From: Durusdinium trenchii
Lineage: Eukaryota > Sar > Dinophyceae > Suessiales > Symbiodiniaceae
Direction of reading: 5' to 3'
Length of the DNA stretch: 64,000 nt
NCBI GenBank assembly: GCA_963970005.1
Contig: CAXAMN010001403.1
Coordinates: 416,640 to 480,639, forward strand
The notes beneath the pieces were generated by a model, which was not told the DNA's origin, did not search any database, and worked only from the letters and a program-made list of their open reading frames with translations. Below, piece by piece: positions 56,640-64,000 of this stretch. The translations under genes and the position numbers were made by a program. Each line of letters opens with the position of its first letter. Positions within the stretch are counted from its first letter, which is position 1.

Positions 56640-57200
56640 TAGACCTCGTTTGTGACACCACCGAGCACTCCACAAGGATGAGAACAACAAGAACATTATG
56701 CTCTGGGCTGCTGGCTAGTGATGTCAACAGTCTGTTGCACCTGGCATCGTAGCCAGATGTGTGCAAAATTAGAGTAGATCAACATGTGTTTTAGATTTAT
56801 AATTTATATATATATATTATATATGGCCTTCCAGTCTGAAAGCAAGAGTATGCTCGACAGGCCTTGATCTGCCTACTTTCATGCATTGTTCTTGTTGTTT
56901 CCGCTATCATCCCATTTGGACAGATTTCCCTTATAGTTATAACATGTTATAACTGTTTGGGGAGGGTTACTGCCAAAGACTTGAGTCAGGGTGCATTTAC
57001 CGATCAATAGCCAACAGCATGCTGGATAGTTTGTGGGCAACATTGATAACCCCCAGGTGGTGTCCGCATCACGTCCCCAAATCTGGCCAAGTAAGCGGCC
57101 CACTGACAAAAAAAGGGAGGTTGCACTGCTTCGGATCGGCTCGGGCTTAGGTCTGTTCAGTCATCCTGCCAACTTGCTGTTGAACAAAACAACGCACAAA
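56640..57200. other. No gene recognised
   Basis: AT-rich with a TA run at 56800-56825. Confidence 0.35.
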
Positions 57201-57204
57201 CATG

Positions 57205-57745
57205 CATGCTGGACCAGCACGGTCTCAACGAAGTCCTTGGGCCTGTCGTTCTGACCGATTTCCTTAATGCGTTCATCTGTGTCCGGCAAGCCGATGCCTT
57301 CGGCTTGAAGATTCCAGAAAAAAATCATTTTTGGGTCCTCCTGGCGGCTTGTCCAAAAGCGCTCGGCCATCCTCTCCAGGCTTTACAAAGGCGAACTCAT
57401 CCGTGCAACTTTTGTAGAGATGGAGTGAGGGTGCAAAGTCACCACTGCCACACCAAACTTCATGAACCCAGAAGTTCTGCCGGTTCAGCCACGTTGTCTG
57501 CCCCGCCTGTAGTTTCACCGTTTGATGCTTACCCGGCCCAAGCTCGAGCCTGCAATCCCCATCCTCGAACTCCATGGGGCTCTCATCCAGCAGCGTCTTG
57601 TACAAGCGGCAGTGCAGCTCTCCGTAGAGCACACGAATGCTGCCCGCACACCCTCCGTGGTGATGTTTTGGGGACTGATAGCCCTGTGGCCAAAGCTCCA
57701 ACACTGCGGTCAAAGGTCCCAGCTCTTGAAGGCCAAGACCGATGC
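57205..57745 (-). CDS. Cysteine dioxygenase-like cupin
   Basis: Two minus-strand exons. 57745..57368 (CACAG acceptor, GC donor) reads LGPLTAVLELWPQGYQSPKH then HHGGCAGSIRVLYGELHCRL and later NFWVHEVWCGSG and APSLHLYK. 57303..about 57205 continues in phase (GIGLPDTDERIKEIGQNDRP). The H-x-H pair in KHHHGG, the following GELxxxLY, the third His in VHEV and the SLHLY block match the metal-binding cupin of cysteine dioxygenase, which oxidises the thiol of cysteine (or an N-terminal cysteine) with O2 and iron. The start of the protein is upstream and not fixed. The neighbouring gene at 57.9-58.6 kb may or may not be part of it. Confidence 0.75.
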
Positions 57746-57917
57746 CTGTGATTGTTCAGCCATCCAAGAAAAGATCATTATATATCACATAGGAATCAAA
57801 CAGTGTAACAGTAACAAAACACAGAAACAAATGAAATCCAAACAACTGAAAACACAATTCAGTCTCTCAGCTCTCTTCATCGTTGTGACAAAAGAAAATG
57901 TTCCAAAACCCAGATAC

Positions 57918-58628
57918 GAATGTAGGTCTTGAATTCGGTGCCAAATTTATTCTTCGCCATCTCACCCTTTTCCGTGAGTCTCCATCGCAAGGCTCCTCTT
58001 TGTAAAGAAGCTCTGATGGTTTCGATGTGTTTGGGCAGCACCTCCTCAACAAATTTGTTTACACCCGGTTGATGGGACAGGTCGCACACAAAACGCGCAT
58101 CGTCTGGAAGATGTTCTGACTCTTTGGAACATAAAGCAGTGGCAACTGGCGATCGTGTGCGATGAGCTCCCTGACTTCCAAATGCAACTTTTCTTTCGTG
58201 TCCAAAGCATTCAACACCTTCTGAAATCCACACTCAATGCAGTCACAGCGGATTTGAAGCAAGTTCTTTCTGGGCAGTTTCTTTTGGATGATGACCTGGT
58301 TGTACCGGAACAATTGTCTCGGGGTCCGTGATCTCCATATAAACTCTTGTCTGTTGTCAAAGTCTCCCTCAGAACCTCGGTAGATCTCATCTGGAATCTG
58401 TTTGGCTGTCGCTGTCAGGTCAGCGTTTCTCTGCCAAATTCGCATGGCAAAAGGCACTCGAGCATTGTCGGTGACGCCTTCATACTTGTCTCTCACGGCA
58501 CAATCTCCATAGTTTTCACAGGGCAACATGCAACACCGGGCCAACTCCTCAAACGTCCGATCCAAGAGCCTGCGCTCTTCTGCCCCCAGCACATCGGCAC
58601 CTGCTTCTCTTCTTGCATGGCTGGCCAT
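57918..58628 (-). CDS. Unknown protein with one frame break
   Basis: ATG at 58628 (MASHARREAGADVLGAEERR). It is open for about 165 codons (FEELARCCMLPCENYGDCAV; PDEIYRGSEGDFDNRQEFIW; NLLQIRCDCIECGFQKVLNA), then continues in another frame near 58130 (SEHLPDDARFVCDLSHQPGV; KFVEEVLPKHIETIRASLQR) to a likely GT donor at 57918. The two parts read like one protein, so a one-base indel is likely, either real or an assembly error. Unusually long uninterrupted coding for this region. Several Cys pairs, no known domain recognised. Confidence 0.6.
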
Positions 58629-58829
58629 GGAAGCCGAGGCCTCTCCAGTTGGAACGCCAGACCGTTTAAATAACCAAAACAACTTTTACCAAAGGATCCT
58701 GCAGGATCTGAATCCCATATCCCCTGCATCGATGCTATGGCACAGTGCTTTGTTTTGTCTGCGTGCTCTGAAGCCTTTGACTCATTCGAGGTGTGGCGGT
58801 GAGACCAGACGATCGGATGCATCGCGATG

Positions 58830-59760
58830 AATCTATCTTCGCACTCGACGCGTGCAACAAATATAACACTTGGGAGACTTCGGAGTGGATCTGAAACTAA
58901 ACTTGGAACCTTACAAATCCTAAACTATTCATTCAGCGACTTGCTTTGAAGGCTACGGTGTCTGGGACACCTGGATGGCATAAATAGAATGATCGCCACA
59001 CACCTCTCGGCGCCTCGGAAGGACCTATTTTTCCGCGACGGGGCGTGACAAGCGATGCCCTGGAGGTGTTGGAGCATTAAAGGCCGACAATGGCACACTC
59101 CGGCCCCTTTCCAGGCATCACCCCTGTCAGTTGGCTCTTGATAGGCAAGTATACGTCATACGTACCCCAAAAATACAACTTGCAACACCACTTGAAGGGA
59201 AGGAACAGTGTGGCTTAGGTAGGCATGAGGTTTCCACCGGACATGGCCGCTGCCTGGGGGCTCCGGGTCAGTGTTTCTGATAATGATGAGTGGTGCCAGA
59301 ACAGGAATTGGAGGTTTGATGCGGTTGGATTATGCAAATGGTTGCTTCTTGTTTTTCTTGTTGGCTCACGTGGGTGGTCGGTATCTATATCACCCACTGC
59401 CACTGGTGGTTGAGTAGATCAAACATAGACACTTCTATAATATCTGGAATACACTAAATCCCTTATAGTAGCAGTTGAACCGCACCAAACACCACCAGGA
59501 AGGATAAAGCGTGTCGTGGCAGCTGCGAATTACAGTGACAGTAGTAGCTTCGGAGAGGGCCGTCACAAGATGGCGCTGCTGCCTCGGGAGAAACGCAAGA
59601 AAATCAATAGATTGAATCCCTTCTCTAGGACACGTGCAGTGTGGTGTGGAGAGTTGTTCCTTGCGTGGGCACCATGGGCTATTAGATAGCATTGCAATGT
59701 GTGAATCCCACCCCGGTGCTGAGTCATTCATTCATGATTCATAGATGCTCCAAACCTACT
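58830..59760. other. No gene recognised
   Basis: Intergenic or intronic. Short frames on both strands without splice context. Confidence 0.35.
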
Positions 59761-59767
59761 TCCAAAC

Positions 59768-59911
59768 CTGTCTTTGATTGCAACCGCTCGTTTTCAAACT
59801 GGTTCCCTCGGCGCCCAGCGTCGCTCCGACTCTGCCCCTGACAGCGATGGAGATGGCCCTTTTGGTTCTCCAGGGCGGGGCGGCGTGGGACGTTCAGTTC
59901 AGTGAGTCCTA
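59768..59911 (-). CDS. Internal exon, unknown product
   Basis: TTGCAG before and ACAG|GTTTGG after. GLTELNVPRRPALENQKGHL then HRCQGQSRSDAGRRGNQFEN and ERLQSKT. Canonical splice sites. A possible second small exon lies just upstream (LHIDGYGMDSGS). Confidence 0.5.
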
Positions 59912-60599
59912 CTGCAATACTAGTGGCCCAACTTACTGAGCTTCCGCTGTCCATGCCGTATCCATCGATATGTAGCATCATGTCCCCACGTTCAAAGCAA
60001 AGCAGGAACATGGAGGATGTTAGGGACAAAATCAAACCAAACTTAACGTAATATATGTTGGGTGTCTTAAATCTATTCCTCAAGGTTTCCGTGCACTTCT
60101 GTCTGGTTTTCGCTCAATTTTGGGACCATCCCTCACACAAGAACCAAGCCGGGTTTCAGGTGCTCCAGGTACTTTCGGACGGTCCAAACACGTTCCCAAC
60201 ACGGCCTCCTAGACCTGGGAGGCCTCTCAGCTTCAGGGCCGCCTGATGCGCCTGGACTCGGATGGACTTGGATGATCTTGGATGGAGCTCCCAAGCATCT
60301 GCCAGCAGGGTTCGATTGAGTTCGTTGTCACATTGACATGACACAAACCCCTCGAGTCTAGTGTTCGTCAGCTAGACAGTTCACCCCGAAACTCTCCAAA
60401 ACCTTTGGTAGCCTACTCAACACGTAGTCAAACATGACATCATTAGGTCATTTGCATGAACCGATCTGCATCCGTCTTCATCAAGGGCTCCCGATCTGCA
60501 TCTCGGTTCAGTGCTCTGCCCCCAAAGCCGCTTCACTGTCTCCTCTCAGACGCTCATCCGTCGCCTGCTGGCTCCCCAGTCACGTCCTGTCCACCATCG

Positions 60600-60681
60600 C
60601 CTCTGGGCCCCAGGTACTGGACCGTCCACGAGTGGTCCTCAGATGAGATGTGGATGCCCGGAGTGATCAGACTGGTCACAG
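60600..60681 (-). CDS. Probable exon
   Basis: Minus strand ATVTSLITPGIHISSEDHSW then TVQYLGP. Beta-rich, protein-like. The plus strand is also open here. Confidence 0.4.
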
Positions 60682-61091
60682 TGGCCGGACTCACCCAAAA
60701 CCAAACTGGGGTTTTAAGTGGAACTTGACACATGAGCAAAACGAGAACATGCTGAATGACATTGAGTGCGTTTGAGTGCGGCACGGCACAGGATCCACTA
60801 CCGGCCTGTTGCTTCTTTACTTTGGAACATCGAAGTGTACAGCCAACAGCTAAGAGTGAGACTGGTATCAAGGGCACTGGTGGCAAAATGCTGGGAAGAA
60901 GTCACAAGGACTGACTCTAGCATCATGATCGCCTAGCTGTTTTTCACAATTAGCTAATTAGACCACTTTTATGACAGGCCCCTTCAACCCTTCAAGCTCT
61001 ACCGTTTGCTTGTTCGCACTGCAAACCTACCAACCGTCACCTCCTGCAGTCATTCCCGACCTATCCAAAGCAATATAAGCAATCAACCCAC

Positions 61092-61295
61092 CGTCCCCTC
61101 CGACTTGCCAAGCTGCTCCACGAGCTCAAAGACTTCGCCGTCGCTGCTCTCGTCGGTGTCTCGCGGCGACGGCTCCGTGTCTCGCACCGCGGCGGCGTGC
61201 TCGGCCTCCCGCTGGGTGGGCCTGAGACGGGGGGGCAGCTGGGTGGGCATGTCACAAAGCTGCAGCTTCCTTGGCTGAGGGGGACGAGAGTCCAT
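61092..61295 (-). CDS. First exon of unknown gene
   Basis: 68 codons from ATG at 61295 to a GT donor, phase 0: MDSRPPQPRKLQLCDMPTQL then PPRLRPTQREAEHAAAVRDT, EPSPRDTDESSDGEVFELVE and QLGKSEGT. A charged, disordered N-terminus. Following exons may be those at 60.6 and 59.8 kb. Confidence 0.6.
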
Positions 61296-61467
61296 GGAAG
61301 GGAATCATTGTGAGAAAACGATTGATATAGAAGGCTCAAAGTACTGTATGGCTTGATGATGGCTTGCCCAAGGCACACGAAGTCCATCTGCGTTCGACTT
61401 TTACTTTAATGTTCCAGTGTCGTGGTGTCCTATATAATTGCAATTTGGAACACGCAGGGAACGAAAC

Positions 61468-61592
61468 CCACAACAACAACAACAACAACAACAACCACAA
61501 CAACAACAACAACCACAACAACAACAACAACCACAACAACAACCACAACCACAACCACAACCACAACGACAACGACAACGACAACGCCAACA
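61468..61592 (+). repeat. CAA/CCA/CGA trinucleotide tract
   Basis: An uninterrupted run of ACA and related triplets, partly in 15-base units (CAACAACAACAACCA). All frames stay open through it, which explains the poly-Gln, poly-Thr, poly-Asn and poly-Val frames seen there. Confidence 0.9.
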
Positions 61593-61719
61593 ACACTCCA
61601 CAACATCAACATTCTTCATTCTAGCAGCCTAGCATTCCAAAATAAAACTCTTGCACGAGTGTCCAGTGTCTCCACGTGCCTCCCAACTCTTTCTACAACG
61701 ATTCCGCTATGCCAGCACC

Positions 61720-61840
61720 ACTGGGCTCACCCGGCGGCGTCAAGGACCGCAGGCGCGACCCCCGGCGGCGCACCGCGTCGCCGTCGGCCTGGCTGTAACT
61801 CTCGCCAGTGGCGGCGCGGAAAAAGGGGTGGTGCTGTGGA
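61720..61840 (-). CDS. Possible exon
   Basis: Minus strand PFFRAATGESYSQADGDAVR then RRGSRLRSLTPPGEPSGAG. GC-rich, exonic composition. The plus strand is also open. Confidence 0.35.
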
Positions 61841-62333
61841 GAAAGAAGGCAACTTCGCAACCAAGTGTCCCTTTTTGTCTTTTTCTGTCATCTTAAATCT
61901 TTTACATCTGTGAGGTCCTAGTTACTCATATGCCCTGCAACTAACTGTGTATATTATGTATATAATATATATATATATAGACCTCATCTACATCTGTGAG
62001 CTCCTAGTCATAATATGCCCTGCAACTTTATATAATTGGATTCCAGTGATACCATGTTCATCAGGTCTCCACATGTCAAAGCACAGGCACAACTTCTGGG
62101 CTGCCCTCCAAACCTGTGGGTGTGACCTCCCACAAAAAGCCCAGGCCGCAGTAGGTCAGAATTCGCCCAGCAAACCTCCCTGATCCATTCACCCGTCCAT
62201 TGGCTTGTTTCTCCGTCAGCTACGCTGGGAACTCCTTCTGCATGGCTGCGATGTAGGCCTCCGAGCCAGCTTCAAGAAATTTTCCCCTGAAGATTGTTGA
62301 GGTTGGTGTTTAAAAGGAACAGGCAACAAGCAC

Positions 62334-62409
62334 CATTCGATGCAAAATGATGCCAGGCCATGGCCTCTTCCGACGCCAAAGCCTTGCCATGGTCCAAACG
62401 CTCGAGGAC
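62334..62409 (-). CDS. Internal exon, unknown product
   Basis: GTCCAG before and ATG|GTGCTT after. VLERLDHGKALASEEAMAWH then HFASN. Canonical GT-AG. A helical segment. Confidence 0.5.
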
Positions 62410-62649
62410 CTGGACGAAGCGATAAGCACTATCGGCAGCGGTGGGGGGTGGATAGAGGTGATGTGGAGCTGACCCACACCATATCACCATCCTATCAACG
62501 AGGTGATGTGGTCAAGGTGGTCAATCCAAAAAAGGACAGCACAATCATCGGCCCCAAGAAACAGCATGGACATCGCGACACGGTCGATGGAAGAAAACAC
62601 GTAGATATATAGATAGGACAGGAGTCTTGACAGGAACACGCAATTGATT

Positions 62650-63269
62650 TCAAGCTGGGAACTCATCCTCCTCCTCCGAATCCCCGCCATCCCGAAGCAC
62701 GAAGCACCGCCACGCCTTCATCACCCGCTTGGTGGCGCTGCTGTCGCCCCAGCCGCCGAGGCCGATCTCCGAAAAGCGCCGCCAATCGCACAGCGCCAGC
62801 CTTGGGCGCTCGAGGGGTGGAGCAGGATCGGTTCCAGGTAAAATGGTCGATCAAGCGTCTCACACCTGGGAGGGATTTAAGAAACTGGCACATTCTGTCA
62901 TAAGTCATGATGACTCATGAAGATCGATCGATCAATCAAGCGATCAATCATTCAATCATATTCAATCAATCGCCTTCTGTGCAACAGGTCCCTTATTCGG
63001 CCCAAACACCCCCAACTGAAACGCACTCAATTTTAAGTTTCATTGAGTTTCACTAAAGGACTCAAAGCTCCTTTACCACTTACATGTCACAACCGCAAGG
63101 CCTCCACTCTCCATTCCATCCTCCCTCCCTCCCATGCCTGCCTCGCTGCCTCGTCCGTCTTCCTTCCTTCATTCCTCCCATTAAGCAAATCGAGCCACTC
63201 CAGCGAGGTTCGGAACTGCTCCAGGTCCGGAACTGGATCGCCCAGGCTTCGCAGGCGCTCCGAGAGCTC
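62650..63269 (-). CDS. Last exons of unknown gene
   Basis: 63269..about 63177 (TCGCAG acceptor) reads ELSERLRSLGDPVPDLEQFR then TSLEWLDLLN. 62800..62650 (CCAAG acceptor) reads LALCDWRRFSEIGLGGWGDS then SATKRVMKAWRCFVLRDGGD and SEEEDEFPA, then a TGA. Both have good coding character and an acidic C-terminus. Upstream sequence (63.4 kb, CHLVRCRRCYKHM) may be another exon. No family recognised. Confidence 0.6.
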
Positions 63270-63499
63270 CTGCGAACGATGAAACGTCCGCGGAGGAGGA
63301 CCTGCGTGAGGCCAGCGACCACCGGCTTTGAACGAAGCATGCGTATGAACCATATGCTTGTAACAGCGGCGGCAACGCACTAAGTGGCAAACACTCTGAC
63401 TCCAGTGGTAATCATTAGATCCACCGCGCATGGGGCAAAATGTGGATGTGCTGGAGCTTGTCTGCGCGGTAACCGACAATCTAAACAAACGGTCCAAAT

Positions 63500-64000
63500 G
63501 ATCTCCAGCTGTTCAAGACAGCTGGATTGCAACAACATGGCGCAACATTCCAACTACACATGCAAACATGACTGCTGCATATAAAGTAAATGTATGGCCA
63601 ATGTGCCCAATTATTGGCAAATGTTCTGATTCAACTGGGGTCGACTTAAACAAAGTAAAGCTTCAACTCCCCACCATCCCAATTCATTGGCGCAGAACGG
63701 TCACACAAGGGTCCTTATGATAGATCTGTAGCAGTCGTTCTTCTTCTGCGGCGTTTGAGCACACCTCTACATTAAAGAAGTATGCCTGGGCGGCCACAAA
63801 AAATAACCAAGGGGCTCACATCACAACCAAGAAAACATAGAACGAAAACTGCCTAGCTCTACATGCCTACATACGAAGCAACCCAAGTTCTTGCTGCCAA
63901 GTGTCCAAATCTTTGGTGACCTTGGAGGAAGTCGATCACTTCAGATCATGAGAAAAAAAACGTCGCACCGATGGGCTGATCGAACGGATGATCCTTCCGG
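63500..64000. other. No gene recognised at right edge
   Basis: Intron-like. Nothing I can support. Confidence 0.3.

Noticed and set aside
61364-61632. Overlapping frames of poly-Gln, poly-Thr, poly-Asn, poly-Val
   Set aside because: All arise from one CAA-type trinucleotide tract.
1-64000. Dinoflagellate spliced-leader relics, 5S or other rRNA genes, CRISPR arrays
   Set aside because: I looked for the leader's TTTTGGCTCAAG core and for regular spacer arrays and saw none; the repeats present are tandem or foldback elements.

Overview
The window looks like nuclear DNA of a dinoflagellate, probably of the Symbiodiniaceae type. Coding sequence lies in short exons of about 30-200 bases whose reading phases fit together across introns. 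Many of these introns use GC (once probably GA) instead of GT donors, usually with G as the first exon base after the acceptor AG. Almost every recognisable exon is on the minus strand, which fits the long one-directional gene arrays known from these genomes. The window also carries assembly marks: a 10-N gap with the same 18 bases on both sides, and a 29-base match to the Illumina P5 adapter.

Layout from left to right. 0-2.9 kb holds minus-strand exons of a voltage-gated ion channel (S2, S3 and S4 segments). 5.6-17.5 kb holds the main object of the window, a roughly 11.9-kb multi-gene retroelement on the minus strand. It is bounded by 326-base direct repeats that look identical. It encodes a GIY-YIG endonuclease upstream of a Penelope-like reverse transcriptase, and five further reading frames: a proline-rich gag-like protein, a Myb/SANT-domain protein, an RS-rich protein, a GK-rich protein, and a coiled-coil protein that probably fuses to the nuclease. 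Four gaps between or ahead of its frames carry the acceptor-like motif CTTGTACAG on the coding strand, and a related motif sits in the terminal repeats, as expected if one long transcript is cut up by (trans-)splicing. 17.6-29.7 kb holds scattered minus-strand exons, including part of a kinesin motor (25.5-23.7 kb). 29.9-32.4 kb is a repeat block with a nested TA-flanked insertion and the N gap. 32.9-47.5 kb holds several gene ends, a dinoflagellate-type multi-pass membrane protein gene (42.1-39.6 kb) and a 1.1-kb Mutator-like non-autonomous element with a 9-bp target duplication (36.3-37.5 kb). 49.1-50.4 kb holds the first four exons of a kinesin motor, ending in the P-loop; their phase and motif order continue into the exons at 25.5 kb. 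51-63.3 kb holds further minus-strand genes, among them a cysteine-dioxygenase-like cupin, and one plus-strand ankyrin exon next to its own inverted copy.

Inside the retroelement the parts suggest a division of labour: nuclease plus reverse transcriptase for target-primed integration, gag-like and basic proteins for RNA packaging, and a Myb/SANT protein that could bind DNA. The host genes are mostly partial in my reading: I could place exons by motif, phase and splice sites, but without transcripts I could not complete most of them. Stretches not listed hold intron-like or intergenic sequence, microsatellites and small foldback repeats.
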